A DNA stretch of 64,000 bases, taken from Desulfuromonas sp. AOP6. GTDB taxonomy: Bacteria > Desulfobacterota > Desulfuromonadia > Desulfuromonadales > SZUA-540. The notes under the pieces were generated by a model, which ran no database searches, was not told where the DNA came from, and saw only the letters and a list, made by a program, of their open reading frames with translations. Position numbers and translations under genes: made by a program. The number at the start of each line of letters is the position of its first letter. The stretch's first letter is position 1. Where the stretch lies: NCBI RefSeq assembly GCF_009731355.2, contig NZ_AP022810.1, forward strand, positions 1,392,001-1,456,000. The letters run 5' to 3'. This document shows, one piece after another, positions 27,099-37,996 of this stretch.

Positions 27099-28016
27099 AT
27101 GCATGGTCTTCTGATTATTGATAAACCCCAGGGAATGACATCCCACGATGTGGTTCGGCGGGTGCGGCGCTTTTTTCGCACGAAGCGTGTCGGCCATACG
27201 GGTACCCTGGATCCCATGGCCACCGGTGTTTTGCCTGTCGCTATCGGGGAAGCTACCAAAATAGTTCAGTTTCTCATGGCTGGACAAAAGCGCTATCGTG
27301 CCACACTTAAACTGGGTGAAACGACAGATACTTACGATGCGGAAGGGACGATCACCCAGTGTCGGCCTGTTCCGCCCATAACTTTTGCGGATATTGCTCG
27401 CTGCTGCCAGAAGTTCACAGGGAACATTGAACAGATTCCCCCCATGTTTTCCGCCATCAAAAAAAACGGCACCCCGCTCCATCGTTTGGCCCGGCAGGGT
27501 ATCGAGGTGGAGCGCGAGCCGAGAAATGTTGAGATTTCACGGATTGAAGTGTTGGAGGTGAGCCTGCCTTATGTTACCCTTGAGGTCGATTGTGGCAAAG
27601 GCACCTACATCCGCTCTCTGGCCCACGATTTGGGTGAAGAGCTCGCAGTAGGTGCTCACCTCACCGCTTTACGACGTACGCGCAACGGTTTTTTTGACGA
27701 AGGGGACGCCGTTTCTCTTGAGCGACTGGAGACCGCGTCCATTGCTGACATTCCCCTTCTCTCACCCTTGGAAGCCCTGAGGGGATTCGCGCTGTTGCAG
27801 GTTTCTACCGAAGCGGCCCGCGCCTTGAGGTTCGGTATCCCTCCCGGCCTGCAGTCTATTGAAGGACCATGCTCCCTCAACGAGGGAGATACCGCTGGTC
27901 TTGTCCATGGTGGGCATCTTTTAGCGGTAGTTCGTTTTGCCCCGGGGAGGCAGAGGGAGCGCAGGGGAGACTTTGAGTTCCTAAGGGTTATGAATCAGGG
28001 AGATGAGGATGATTAA
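27099..28016 (+). CDS. truB: tRNA pseudouridine-55 synthase TruB
   Basis: 305 residues. The catalytic Asp is in HTGTLDPMATGVLPV, and the other family motifs are LLIDKPQGMTSHDVV, QIPPMFSAIKKNG and CGKGTYIRSLAHDLG. It isomerises U55 in the T-loop of tRNAs. The C-terminal PUA-like part ends near residue 300. Last gene of the rimP operon; the rpsO promoter begins four bases after its stop. Confidence 0.95.
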   Translation: MHGLLIIDKPQGMTSHDVVRRVRRFFRTKRVGHTGTLDPMATGVLPVAIGEATKIVQFLMAGQKRYRATLKLGETTDTYDAEGTITQCRPVPPITFADIARCCQKFTGNIEQIPPMFSAIKKNGTPLHRLARQGIEVEREPRNVEISRIEVLEVSLPYVTLEVDCGKGTYIRSLAHDLGEELAVGAHLTALRRTRNGFFDEGDAVSLERLETASIADIPLLSPLEALRGFALLQVSTEAARALRFGIPPGLQSIEGPCSLNEGDTAGLVHGGHLLAVVRFAPGRQRERRGDFEFLRVMNQGDEDD

Positions 28017-28019
28017 ACC

Positions 28020-28049
28020 TTTACACTTCTCTTGTTTTTATGATACAAA
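28020..28049 (+). promoter_or_regulatory. Sigma-70 promoter for rpsO-pnp
   Basis: TTTACA (28020-28025, five of six) and TACAAA (28044-28049, four of six) are 18 bases apart. The predicted start near 28056 leaves about 60 bases before the rpsO start. Confidence 0.5.
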
Positions 28050-28118
28050 GTCCGATGTTTTTGAACCAGCCAATAGCCTGGTAAATTCCAGAAGAAGAGT
28101 TTGAAAGGAGGTGGCAAG

Positions 28119-28385
28119 GTGTTAGCCACGGAACGCAAGCAGGAAATCATTGACAAATTCAAGACCCACGAAGGTGATACCGGTTCCCCGGAAGTTCAGA
28201 TCGCCCTTCTCTCCGAGCGGATTAATTATCTGACCGAACATTTCCGCACTCACAAGAAGGATCATCACTCCCGGCGTGGACTGCTCAAAATCGTAGGGCA
28301 ACGGCGTCGGCTTCTCGATTATCTGAAAAAGAAAGACGTCGACCGGTATCGCACGGTCATCAAAGAATTGGGAATCCGCAGGTAA
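28119..28385 (+). CDS. rpsO: 30S ribosomal protein S15
   Basis: 88 residues, the normal S15 length. The conserved segments are [42 protein letters not shown] and the C-terminal [15 protein letters not shown] chose GTG 28119 because a complete AAAGGAGGT lies six bases upstream; a longer frame from 28101 would translate the ribosome-binding site itself. S15 binds the central domain of 16S rRNA. Confidence 0.96.
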   Translation: MLATERKQEIIDKFKTHEGDTGSPEVQIALLSERINYLTEHFRTHKKDHHSRRGLLKIVGQRRRLLDYLKKKDVDRYRTVIKELGIRR

Positions 28386-28388
28386 TAC

Positions 28389-28434
28389 AGGGCAGCACGC
28401 TCTCGGAAAAAGGGGGCCTGCTGCCCTTTGTTTT
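28389..28434 (+). terminator. Hairpin/terminator between rpsO and pnp
   Basis: AGGGCAGCA and TGCTGCCCT make a nine-base stem around a 21-base loop, followed by TTGTTTT. In E. coli the same place holds the rpsO terminator and an RNase III site; here it may act as a partial terminator or processing point. Confidence 0.65.
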
Positions 28435-28591
28435 GGTCCGGCATCGGAGGTTGTCCCGAGAGAGGATCTGAGTTCCTCCCGGAGGGGAATACAGATACTG
28501 TCTCAGGCCATCCTCCTTTTGCCATTTGAGAACGCACACAAAGAACAGACGCTTCCTTCTGGTTATTCTGGAGGGAGCGAAGGAGAACAAC

Positions 28592-30688
28592 ATGGCTTAT
28601 CACAAAGTAGAGGTAGAATTTAACGGTCAACCCCTTACAATCGAAACAGGAAAAATGGCCCGGCAGGCTGACGGGGCAACAGTTGTCACCTATGGTGAAA
28701 CCCAGGTGCTGTGCACCGCGGTTTCTTCGACGAAGCTGCGTGAGGGACAGGACTTCTTCCCGCTGACCGTGAACTATCAGGAAAAATTCTATGCGGCCGG
28801 CAAGATTCCGGGCTCCTTTTTTCGTCGTGAGCGCGGTACCACCGAGCGTGAAACCCTGATCTGCCGTCTTATTGACCGGCCCATGCGGCCTATGTTCCCC
28901 AAGGGATATCTTTTCGAAACGCAGATCATGCCCACGGTGATCTCCGCGGATCGCGTCAATGACCCTGATACTCTCGCTATTGTGGCCGCTTCGGCTGCTG
29001 TCCAGGTGTCAGACATCCCTTTCAATGGCCCCATTGCCGCTGTACGCGTGGGCAGAGCCGGGGGGCAGTTCGTGGCCAACCCGACGCTCGAACAGATGGC
29101 GCAGAGCGATCTCGACATCATCGTTGCCGGTTCCCGGGACGCTGTTATCATGGTCGAAGGTGAATCCGAGTTTCTTTCCGAAGATGATATGCTCGAAGCG
29201 ATCTTTTTTGGCCATAAGGCCATGCAGCCTTTGATTGATCTTCAAGCCAAACTGGGCGAGCTCGTTGGCAAGTCCAAGCGTGAGTTTCAGGTTCCACAGA
29301 CCGATGAGGATCTGGCTGCCAAAGTGGCAGAATTGGCGGAAGACAAGATTCGCGAGGCTTTTGCCATTCGCACCAAGCAGGAGCGCTATGCTGCCCTGGC
29401 CGAGGCAAAATCCCAGGTCAAGGAAGCCCTCGCCGCCGACTTCGCCGATCGCCTTGACGAGATTGGGGAGCTCTTCGGCAAGATTGAGAAACGCGTTGTT
29501 CGTCAGATGATTATCAAGAGCAAGGTACGCATTGATGGTCGCGACATGAAAACGGTGCGGCCGATCTCTTGTGAGATAGGCAATCTCCCTCGTGCTCACG
29601 GCAGCGCCCTCTTTACCCGCGGTGAAACCCAGGCTCTTGTGGCCGTGGCACTGGGAACGGCCGTCGATGAACAGCGTATGGACAATGTGCAGGGAATGGA
29701 GTTTAAAAAGTTCTACCTGCACTACAACTTTCCCCCTTTCTGCGTGGGAGAGACCAGCATGCGTCTCTTCCCGGGTCGTCGCGAGATCGGCCATGGCATG
29801 CTGGCTGAACGCTCGATCTCCAAGATTCTGCCTGCTCACACGGATTTCCCCTATACCATTCGTATCGTCTCCGACATCCTTGAGTCCAACGGCTCTTCCT
29901 CCATGGCCAGTGTCTGTGGCGGTTCCCTGGCTCTCATGGATGCTGGTGTGCCTGTTAAGGAGGCTGTCGCCGGCATCGCCATGGGACTGATCAAAGAAGG
30001 CGACGATGTGGCTGTGCTCAGCGACATTCTCGGTGACGAAGACCATCTCGGCGATATGGACTTTAAGGTTACCGGTACCCGCAATGGGGTGACGGCCCTG
30101 CAGATGGATATCAAGATCACCGGTGTTACCCGTGATATCATGAAGCAGGCCCTTCAGCAGGCCCGTGAAGGTCGCATCCACATCCTCGACAAAATGGCGG
30201 AAGCCATCAGCTCTGCTCGTGGAGAACTTTCTCCTTACGCCCCCAGAATCACCACCATTTATGTCAAGTCCGACCAGGTGCGTACGGTTATCGGCTCGGG
30301 GGGTAAAACAATCCGCAGCATTATTGAGGCAACAGGCTGCTCCATCGATATCGAAGATGATGGCCGCATCAATATCGCTTCGGCTGACGGTGAAGCCAGT
30401 CAGCGGGCGGTCAAAATGATCCGTGATCTCACGCAAGAAGCCGAAGTGGGCAAGCTCTATATGGGGACGGTGCGTAAAATCATGGAATTTGGCGCCTTCG
30501 TGGAAATATTCCCCGGGACAGATGGTCTCGTGCATATCTCCGAACTGGCCAAAGAGCGCGTCCGCAATGTCACCGATGTGCTTCAGGAAGGAGACCAGGT
30601 CCTGGTCAAGGTTCTGGCTATCGACAAGCAAGGGAAGATAAAGCTTTCCCGCAAAGAGGCGCTCGACCAGACTTCTTCAGCGGAGTAG
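28592..30688 (+). CDS. pnp: Polynucleotide phosphorylase
   Basis: 698 residues from ATG 28592 after AAGGAGA. Two RNase PH domains are visible: [16 protein letters not shown]-like first core ([20 protein letters not shown] in part) and the second core with [11 protein letters not shown] and [15 protein letters not shown]. The catalytic segment [16 protein letters not shown] is intact. KH ([19 protein letters not shown]) and S1 ([20 protein letters not shown]) domains finish the protein. It degrades RNA 3'-5' with phosphate. The 140-base leader contains stem-loops, consistent with autoregulation as in E. coli. Confidence 0.96.
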   Translation: MAYHKVEVEFNGQPLTIETGKMARQADGATVVTYGETQVLCTAVSSTKLREGQDFFPLTVNYQEKFYAAGKIPGSFFRRERGTTERETLICRLIDRPMRPMFPKGYLFETQIMPTVISADRVNDPDTLAIVAASAAVQVSDIPFNGPIAAVRVGRAGGQFVANPTLEQMAQSDLDIIVAGSRDAVIMVEGESEFLSEDDMLEAIFFGHKAMQPLIDLQAKLGELVGKSKREFQVPQTDEDLAAKVAELAEDKIREAFAIRTKQERYAALAEAKSQVKEALAADFADRLDEIGELFGKIEKRVVRQMIIKSKVRIDGRDMKTVRPISCEIGNLPRAHGSALFTRGETQALVAVALGTAVDEQRMDNVQGMEFKKFYLHYNFPPFCVGETSMRLFPGRREIGHGMLAERSISKILPAHTDFPYTIRIVSDILESNGSSSMASVCGGSLALMDAGVPVKEAVAGIAMGLIKEGDDVAVLSDILGDEDHLGDMDFKVTGTRNGVTALQMDIKITGVTRDIMKQALQQAREGRIHILDKMAEAISSARGELSPYAPRITTIYVKSDQVRTVIGSGGKTIRSIIEATGCSIDIEDDGRINIASADGEASQRAVKMIRDLTQEAEVGKLYMGTVRKIMEFGAFVEIFPGTDGLVHISELAKERVRNVTDVLQEGDQVLVKVLAIDKQGKIKLSRKEALDQTSSAE

Positions 30689-30703
30689 CTTCATCTGTCG
30701 TCC

Positions 30704-31963
30704 ATGATAGAAAAGACCACGCTCGAAAACGGGATCCGCATAGTCACCGAAAACGTACCCGCTGTCCATTCGGTGACTATCGGGATCTGGGTGGAAAGCG
30801 GTTCACGCCACGAGAATCAGACTCAAGGCGGAATCTCTCACTTTGTCGAGCATCTGCTCTTCAAGGGAACCAACCGCCGCAGCGCTCTTGAGATCGCCAG
30901 GGAGATTGACTCGGTTGGTGGAGTGCTTAACGCCTTCACCAGCCGAGAATACTGCTGTTTTTACGCCAAGGTTCTGGCCAGGCATCTCCCCCTGGCCATC
31001 GACCTTCTTGCTGATTCCCTTCAATCCTCCGTATTTGATCTTGATGAGATTGAAAAGGAACGTCGGGTTATCCTCCAGGAAATCAGTATGGTGGAGGATA
31101 CTCCGGACGATGTGGTTCATGATCTCTTCAGTCAGGCTTTTTGGGAAAATCACCCCCTTGGACGTCCTGTCCTTGGCTCTCGGGAATCCGTAAAAAACAT
31201 GTGCAGAGATGATTTTCTCGATCATCTCAAAACCTGTTTTGTTGGTGGTAATATCCTGGTCTGCGCTGCTGGCGACCTGGTCCATCAAAAGGTCGTCGAT
31301 CTGATTGCTGGGGCCTTCAGCCAGATTGTGCCCGGTGCAAAAAAGCAGATCCTTTCTCCTCCTGATTATCGACCCAGCCTGCGCTTTAACCACAGGGATC
31401 TTGAGCAGGTCCATATCTGCCTCGGCACGAGAGCTCTGCCGCAAAATCATCCCAACCGCTTTTCTGCCTATGTGCTGAACACGATTCTCGGGGGGAGTAT
31501 GAGCTCCCGTCTTTTTCAAACAGTGCGGGAAGAGCAGGGGTTAGCTTATTCCATTTACAGCTATCTCAACAGTCACTCCGATGCAGGGGCTTTGGTGCTC
31601 TATACGGCTACGTCCACGGAGAATGCACCTCTTGTTGTTCGACTGATGCTGAAAGAGATGCATCGCTTCAGGTCGGAACCCGTTTCCCGCGCGGAGTTGA
31701 AGGCTTGCAAGGATCAGCTGAAGGGGCAGCTGTTGCTCTCTCTGGAAAGTACGGATAACCGCATGACGCGACTGTCCAAAAACGAGATTTATCTGGGTCG
31801 GCAACCTTCCCTGAAACAGGTCCTCGGTGAATTTGAAAAAGTGACTGTTGAAAGTATCCAGCGATTGGCACAGTTTCTATTTCAAGACGACTATCTTAAT
31901 CTTCAGCTGCTTGGCCCGATTGATGAAAAACAATTCCCCCTGCTCGACCTGACGCTGGGATAG
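30704..31963 (+). CDS. M16 family zinc metalloprotease
   Basis: 419 residues of the pitrilysin/processing-peptidase family. The inverted zinc motif HXXEH is HFVEH in GGISHFVEHLLFKGT, with the distal Glu in the EIEKERRVILQEISM region. A second domain with GGSMSSRLFQTVREEQGLAYS follows. No signal peptide is seen. The order pnp - M16 protease - dut resembles the pnp-ylxY-mlpA region of Bacillus. Substrate unknown. Confidence 0.9.
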   Translation: MIEKTTLENGIRIVTENVPAVHSVTIGIWVESGSRHENQTQGGISHFVEHLLFKGTNRRSALEIAREIDSVGGVLNAFTSREYCCFYAKVLARHLPLAIDLLADSLQSSVFDLDEIEKERRVILQEISMVEDTPDDVVHDLFSQAFWENHPLGRPVLGSRESVKNMCRDDFLDHLKTCFVGGNILVCAAGDLVHQKVVDLIAGAFSQIVPGAKKQILSPPDYRPSLRFNHRDLEQVHICLGTRALPQNHPNRFSAYVLNTILGGSMSSRLFQTVREEQGLAYSIYSYLNSHSDAGALVLYTATSTENAPLVVRLMLKEMHRFRSEPVSRAELKACKDQLKGQLLLSLESTDNRMTRLSKNEIYLGRQPSLKQVLGEFEKVTVESIQRLAQFLFQDDYLNLQLLGPIDEKQFPLLDLTLG

Positions 31964-31990
31964 CACGGGGCAATACACCACGGGTGGAGA

Positions 31991-32446
31991 ATGAGTCCTA
32001 TTACAGTGCGTATTAAGAAGCTGCGGGATGATGCAGTCGTTCCGCGCTACATGACTGACCTGGCGGCAGGGATGGATCTTTTTGCCGCTCTTGATTCACC
32101 TGTTCGCCTGGCGCAAGGACAACGCCTTCTCATACCGACCGGTTTGGCTCTGGCTATCCCGGTCGGGTTTGAAGGGCAGGTCCGTCCGCGCTCGGGACTG
32201 GCTCTGAAAAAGGGCATTGCTCTGGTCAATTCGCCCGGGACCATTGATGCCGATTATCGAGGAGAACTCGGAATCATCCTGATTAACCACGGACAGGACG
32301 AAGTGACCCTGTCTCCCGGGGATCGTATTGCTCAACTGGTCATTGCCCCTGTTCAGCAGGCCGTTATGGAGGTGGTCCAAGATCTGGACGTCACCGAGCG
32401 CAATACGGGTGGGTTTGGCCACACCGGTACAGGCCCTGAGGTTTAG
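31991..32446 (+). CDS. dut: dUTP pyrophosphatase
   Basis: 151 residues, full length. The five trimeric dUTPase motifs are present: LAAGMDLFAA, RPRSGLALKKG, NSPGTIDADYRGELG, GDRIAQLVIAPV and the C-terminal RNTGGFGHTGTG. It hydrolyses dUTP to dUMP, protecting DNA from uracil and supplying dTMP synthesis. Confidence 0.96.
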   Translation: MSPITVRIKKLRDDAVVPRYMTDLAAGMDLFAALDSPVRLAQGQRLLIPTGLALAIPVGFEGQVRPRSGLALKKGIALVNSPGTIDADYRGELGIILINHGQDEVTLSPGDRIAQLVIAPVQQAVMEVVQDLDVTERNTGGFGHTGTGPEV

Positions 32447-32447
32447 C

Positions 32448-32717
32448 ATGGATTCATCCGACAGCCTCATACAGTTCCCTTGCGACTATGTGTTCAAAGC
32501 TATCGGCAGTGAAGGGGCTGATGGCTCTTTTTTGCGTGCGGTACACAGGGCCGTTTCCGATATTGTGCCGGTACCTCTTGATGCCCTCAAGTGTCGGCCC
32601 AGTTCTCGGGGGAGCTATCTGGCGGTTTCTGTTCTTGTTCGTCTCCACAATATGCAGCAGGTGCATGATATTTACGCGGCTCTGCGCGGAGTGGAAGGCC
32701 TCAAGTTCCTGTTGTAA
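32448..32717 (+). CDS. YbeD/DUF493 family protein
   Basis: 89 residues from ATG 32448, one base after the dut stop codon. IQFPCDYVFKAIG and a C-terminal VYAALRGVEGLKFLL-like end (DIYAALRGVEGLKFLL) fit the YbeD family, a ferredoxin-like fold with an ACT-like look whose members are linked to lipoate or regulatory functions. Function here is not known. Confidence 0.8.
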   Translation: MDSSDSLIQFPCDYVFKAIGSEGADGSFLRAVHRAVSDIVPVPLDALKCRPSSRGSYLAVSVLVRLHNMQQVHDIYAALRGVEGLKFLL

Positions 32718-32834
32718 CTACAGTCAGATGGGGACAAATCGACAACGTATGTTAGTATTGTCCTGTGGGCCGGTCAGTCTGAAGAAACAACCAGGTCATG
32801 GTCGCTGTGATGACTTTTTAGATGGAGATTTCTC

Positions 32835-33449
32835 ATGATTCTATCCATTAATCCGATTAATCCGCAGCAGAGACTTATCAATCGGGTTGTTGAATGCTTG
32901 AAACAGGGAGGTGTTATTGTTTATCCGACCGATACTATTTACGGAATAGGTTGTGACATCTTCAACAAAAAAGGGGTCAAAAAGATTTACCAGATCAAAC
33001 AGCGCGATCCCCGTAAACCTTTTTCCTTTATTTGTTCAGACCTCTCCGATGTATCCAATTATGCCCAGGTCAGTAACTTCGCGTTTAAAACGATGAAGCG
33101 CAACCTGCCTGGACCCTATACGTTTGTCCTCGAAGCGACCCGTATTGTTCCAGACCTGTTGACCACCAAGCAGAAGACAGTTGGTATCCGCATCCCCGAC
33201 AACCCGATCGCTCAGGCTATCGTTAAGGAGTTGGGCCATCCTCTGGTAACTACTAGTGTCAATATCAGTGGGGAAGAACCCATCCACGACCCGGCTGAGA
33301 TTGAGATGAACTTGGGAAAAATGGTGGATATGGTCGTCGATGGTGGCGTTCTGCTGGGAGATGCCTCGACCGTTATCAGTCTTATCGATGACCAGGTTGA
33401 AATTCTTCGTCAGGGGAGCGGGGATACGTCCTGGATTCACCAGAGATGA
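32835..33449 (+). CDS. Sua5/YciO/YrdC-type L-threonylcarbamoyladenylate synthase-like protein
   Basis: 204 residues. VIVYPTDTIYGIGCD, KQRDPRKPFSFIC, NLPGPYTFVLEAT and TTSVNISGEEP match the YrdC fold with its nucleotide and bicarbonate site; the N-terminal NPQQRLINRVVE is typical of the YciO subgroup. The synthase makes threonylcarbamoyl-AMP for t6A37 of tRNA. YciO-type members are less active than TsaC, so the exact role is uncertain. Preceded by a 117-base gap. Confidence 0.87.
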   Translation: MILSINPINPQQRLINRVVECLKQGGVIVYPTDTIYGIGCDIFNKKGVKKIYQIKQRDPRKPFSFICSDLSDVSNYAQVSNFAFKTMKRNLPGPYTFVLEATRIVPDLLTTKQKTVGIRIPDNPIAQAIVKELGHPLVTTSVNISGEEPIHDPAEIEMNLGKMVDMVVDGGVLLGDASTVISLIDDQVEILRQGSGDTSWIHQR

Positions 33450-33488
33450 CTTTTGTCATGCAGCCAGCGTAGAGAGTTTTTTTCGGAT

Positions 33489-33881
33489 ATGAATCAAAAA
33501 CAGATTACGGTTGCCTTTTATCGCTGCAGGGCGGTTGAAGGCAAAAAAAAATATGGTATCGATAGGGAGTCCATGAACGCCATGCTGGATGATTTAGCTC
33601 GAGAGCTGTCCGGCTATGATATCCAACTGAATTACTGCGATGATGACGCCGTTACCCTGGATATTAACGGGTATGGCGACCTTTTGAACGCTGTGCGGCT
33701 ACGCTCTCCCCAGGATAATATCTTTAATCTTTGCCTGGGGCATGTCATAGGCAAGAGCGCTGACCTGGATATCGTTGAGGATGTGCGTCGAGGGGTCAAT
33801 CGGGTGGCTTTTGCTCCTGAAACGGTTGAGCCGGAAGGAAGCTCCAAAATTGTATGCCATAACTGCGGCTGCGGTTGCTGA
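33489..33881 (+). CDS. Small hypothetical protein with C-terminal cysteine cluster
   Basis: 130 residues from ATG 33489 (a TTG at 33453 in frame is possible). Not recognised. The body is alpha/beta (ITVAFYRCRAVEGKKKYGI, DIQLNYCDDDAVTLDINGYG) and the protein ends in IVCHNCGCGC, four cysteines and a histidine in nine residues, which could bind zinc or a cluster. No clear Shine-Dalgarno is visible. Transcribed with the gene before it and closed by a strong terminator. Confidence 0.7.
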   Translation: MNQKQITVAFYRCRAVEGKKKYGIDRESMNAMLDDLARELSGYDIQLNYCDDDAVTLDINGYGDLLNAVRLRSPQDNIFNLCLGHVIGKSADLDIVEDVRRGVNRVAFAPETVEPEGSSKIVCHNCGCGC

Positions 33882-33908
33882 GGTCTGGCTGGCAATAATA
33901 TTGAACAG

Positions 33909-33938
33909 AAAAAGCCCGGTCAGAAGACCGGGCTTTTC
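33909..33938. terminator. Bidirectional Rho-independent terminator
   Basis: A perfect stem AAAAGCCCGGTC/GACCGGGCTTTT around a four-base loop, with A-runs on one side and T-runs on the other. It can end the plus-strand hypothetical gene and the minus-strand secG/tRNA-Leu transcript. Confidence 0.92.
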
Positions 33939-33945
33939 ATTTATT

Positions 33946-34032
33946 TGGTGCCGAAGGAGAGACTCGAACTCTCACGACCAATTGGCCACCACCCCCTCAA
34001 GATGGCGTGTCTACCAGTTCCACCACTTCGGC
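33946..34032 (-). tRNA. tRNA-Leu (anticodon GAG)
   Basis: 87 bases including an encoded CCA end. On the minus strand it begins GCCGAAGTGGTGGAACTGGT, with acceptor stem GCCGAAG pairing CTTCGGC, a D-arm, the anticodon loop TTGAGGG (GAG at 33996-33998), a long class II variable arm, and GTTCGAGTC in the T-arm. It follows secG, as leuU does in E. coli. Confidence 0.96.
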
Positions 34033-34095
34033 TTTAACGGCTTGTATATATACTGATTTAGCTTGTGTGTGTCAACAAGAAATTGGCTCTGTTTT

Positions 34096-34434
34096 TTACT
34101 TTTTTGTCTCTTCCGGTTGTGCTGCCGCAGGGGCTTCAACAGGTGCTTGAGGGGCAGTCTGTGTTTGAGGCGCCAGATTTTCAGGCATGACACTGCTGCC
34201 TCCGGGTTGACCATGGAAGTAGGCCAGGGTAAGGCTGGTGAGCATGAAGATAATGGCGACGCCCGCGGTCATTTTGCTCATGAAACTTTGACCCCCGGAA
34301 GCCCCGAAAACCGTGTTACTGCCGCCGGAGCCGAAAGATGCCCCGATTTCGGCTCCTTTACCGGCCTGCAGCAGGACGATGATGATAAGGGCAATGCAGA
34401 TAAAAACGTGAATAATGAGAAGCAATGAGGACAT
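34096..34434 (-). CDS. secG: Preprotein translocase subunit SecG
   Basis: 112 residues. Two membrane helices (about residues 3-22 and 54-72) flank the conserved GASFGSGGSNTVFGASGGQSF loop that is diagnostic for SecG. The tail is rich in Pro, Ala and Gln (PQAPVEAPAAAQPEETKK). It associates with SecYE and helps SecA-driven export. Start after AAGGAG; 75 bases downstream of tpiA. Confidence 0.94.
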   Translation of the reverse strand: MSSLLLIIHVFICIALIIIVLLQAGKGAEIGASFGSGGSNTVFGASGGQSFMSKMTAGVAIIFMLTSLTLAYFHGQPGGSSVMPENLAPQTQTAPQAPVEAPAAAQPEETKK

Positions 34435-34509
34435 GGTTCAACTCCTTGGAAAATCATCTGTAAACCGCGGTAACCTAGCATAGTTTCCTCTTTTTACAAA
34501 GAGAAAATG

Positions 34510-35283
34510 TTATTGCTGGACGGTTTCGCTCCGTTGAAAACGCGCAATGCGGATGAAGTCCTCGGCGACAAGGCTGGCTCCTCCGACGAGGACACCGTCA
34601 ATATCTTCCTGGGCCATGAGACCGTCGACGTTGCCTGGCTTGACGCTCCCCCCGTAGAGAATGGGTGTTTTATCTGCCACGTTTTCATTAAATATTCCCT
34701 GGAGCAGTCCACGGATAAAGGCATGTGCCTCTTCCGCCTCCTCGTCCGAGGCGGTTTTGCCTGTACCTATGGCCCATACCGGCTCATAGGCCACGACAAC
34801 CTTGTCCATATCTTCGGGGGTAAGACCTGCGAGCCCTTCTTTTACCTGCCCGGTAAGAATGTCGTACATACGCCCGGATTCACGCTCTTCCAGGGTTTCG
34901 CCAATGCAGAAGATGGCACGCAGGCCGGCGGCCAGCAGTGCTTGGACTTTGGCGTTGATAAATGCGTTGGACTCTCCGAAGAGTTGGCGTCTTTCCGAAT
35001 GGCCGACAATGGCTCCCGTGCATCCGATGTCTTTAAGGAGAGTGGGGGAGACTTCGCCGGTGAAGGCGCCGGAGGAGGCGGGATAGCAGTTCTGGGCAGC
35101 AATGGCGATCGGGCTGCCCTTGGCGGCGGCCACAGCACTTTCAAGTGCTGTGAAGACGGGGGCTACCACAATTTCAGCGTCCGTCACATCCTTTAAATTC
35201 TCAGCCAGCGTCTGTATAAGATGACGGCTCTCGTTGACTGTTTTATGAAGCTTCCAGTTGCCCGCAATGATCGGTTTGCGCAT
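34510..35283 (-). CDS. tpiA: Triosephosphate isomerase
   Basis: 257 residues. AGNWKLHK carries the catalytic Lys, VGHSERR the His and VAYEPVWAIGTG the catalytic Glu; the phosphate loop YGGSVKPGN is intact. It interconverts DHAP and glyceraldehyde 3-phosphate. Third gene of the gap-pgk-tpiA-secG order. Confidence 0.97.
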   Translation of the reverse strand: MRKPIIAGNWKLHKTVNESRHLIQTLAENLKDVTDAEIVVAPVFTALESAVAAAKGSPIAIAAQNCYPASSGAFTGEVSPTLLKDIGCTGAIVGHSERRQLFGESNAFINAKVQALLAAGLRAIFCIGETLEERESGRMYDILTGQVKEGLAGLTPEDMDKVVVAYEPVWAIGTGKTASDEEAEEAHAFIRGLLQGIFNENVADKTPILYGGSVKPGNVDGLMAQEDIDGVLVGGASLVAEDFIRIARFQRSETVQQ

Positions 35284-35298
35284 AAAATACTCCGTCCT

Positions 35299-36492
35299 TC
35301 AGCTTTTGTCGGTCAAGGCAGCGATGCCGGGAAGTGTTTTGCCTTCAAGGAATTCCAGGGAGGCACCACCGCCCGTGGAAATGTGGGTCATTTTATCGTT
35401 GAGGCCGGCCTTGTTGACTGCAGCTACCGAATCCCCGCCGCCAATGATGGAAAGGGCTTCGGACTCTGCCAAGGCTTTGGCCACCACAAAGGTGCCCTTT
35501 GAAAACGCTTCGAACTCGAATACTCCCATGGGGCCATTCCAGATGACGGTTTTAGCCTCACCCAGAACCTCGGAAAAAATCCGTGAGGTTTCCGGGCCAA
35601 TATCGAGTCCCATCCAATCTGCCGGAAAATCTTTGTTGGAACAGATTTTGTGCTGAGCATCTTCCTTGAATTCCGGGGCAATAACGTGGTCTGTTGGCAA
35701 CAGCATCCTGACCTGTTGATCCTCGGCTTTTTGCAAGAGATCCCGCGCCAGTTCCAGTCGATCCTCCTCCACCAGGGAACGTCCGACAGGGTGCCCTTGG
35801 GCCTTGAGGAAAGTGTATGCCATGCCCCCGCCAATAAGAAGGCTATCCACCTTGCTGAGCAGATTTTCAATGACCGCGATTTTGTCCGATACTTTGGCGC
35901 CACCGAGGACGGCAACGAAGGGATGGCTCGGCTTGGCCAGCGCTTGGCTGAGATACCGGATTTCTTTTTCCATAAGCAAGCCAGCGACGGCTGGTGAAAG
36001 GAGTCGTGCGACTCCCTCAGTGGAAGCATGGGCCCGGTGGGCCGTGCCGAAGGCATCGTTGACGTATACTTCTGCCAGGTCGGCCAGTTGGCGGCAGAAG
36101 TCAGGATCGTTTTTCTCTTCTCCGGCGTGAAAACGGAGATTCTCCAGAAGGATGATATCGCCGTTTTCCATGTGGTTTACCAGGCTGATGACCTGGGTGC
36201 CGACACAGTCTTCGGCCATGGCGACATTTCTGTTGAGAAGTCCGGAAAGGTAGGGAGCCACGGGGGCAAGGCTGTATTTGGAATTCTTCTTGCCCTTTGG
36301 GCGGCCGAGATGAGAAGCGAGAATGAGACGCGCTCCCTGGTCGATGATATGTCGTATGGTAGGTAGGGCGCCGAGGATGCGGGTATCGTCGGTGATCTCG
36401 CCTTCATCATTCAGCGGCACATTGAAGTCAACGCGGCAGAAAACCTTTTTTCCTTTAAGGTCAAGGTCAAGCACGGACAGCTTTTCAGGCAT
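35299..36492 (-). CDS. pgk: Phosphoglycerate kinase
   Basis: 397 residues, standard length. [20 protein letters not shown] (substrate loop), [10 protein letters not shown], and the C-terminal [14 protein letters not shown] and [13 protein letters not shown] nucleotide-binding motifs are complete. It transfers phosphate between 1,3-bisphosphoglycerate and ADP. Fifteen bases separate it from tpiA; 108 bases separate it from gap. Confidence 0.97.
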   Translation of the reverse strand: MPEKLSVLDLDLKGKKVFCRVDFNVPLNDEGEITDDTRILGALPTIRHIIDQGARLILASHLGRPKGKKNSKYSLAPVAPYLSGLLNRNVAMAEDCVGTQVISLVNHMENGDIILLENLRFHAGEEKNDPDFCRQLADLAEVYVNDAFGTAHRAHASTEGVARLLSPAVAGLLMEKEIRYLSQALAKPSHPFVAVLGGAKVSDKIAVIENLLSKVDSLLIGGGMAYTFLKAQGHPVGRSLVEEDRLELARDLLQKAEDQQVRMLLPTDHVIAPEFKEDAQHKICSNKDFPADWMGLDIGPETSRIFSEVLGEAKTVIWNGPMGVFEFEAFSKGTFVVAKALAESEALSIIGGGDSVAAVNKAGLNDKMTHISTGGGASLEFLEGKTLPGIAALTDKS

Positions 36493-36600
36493 GGATAGGC
36501 ACTCCTGTCTGGTAAGATTTTATCGACTGGGCCTGGGCACAGAACGAACCAAAGGCAGATCCGTCAGGACCCGCCTTTGATCTGTTCTGCCAACCCGTCG

Positions 36601-37996
<1,396 letters not shown>

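Noticed and set aside
29009-30631. A 540-residue minus-strand frame
   Set aside because: Antisense to pnp, with no motif or start signal.
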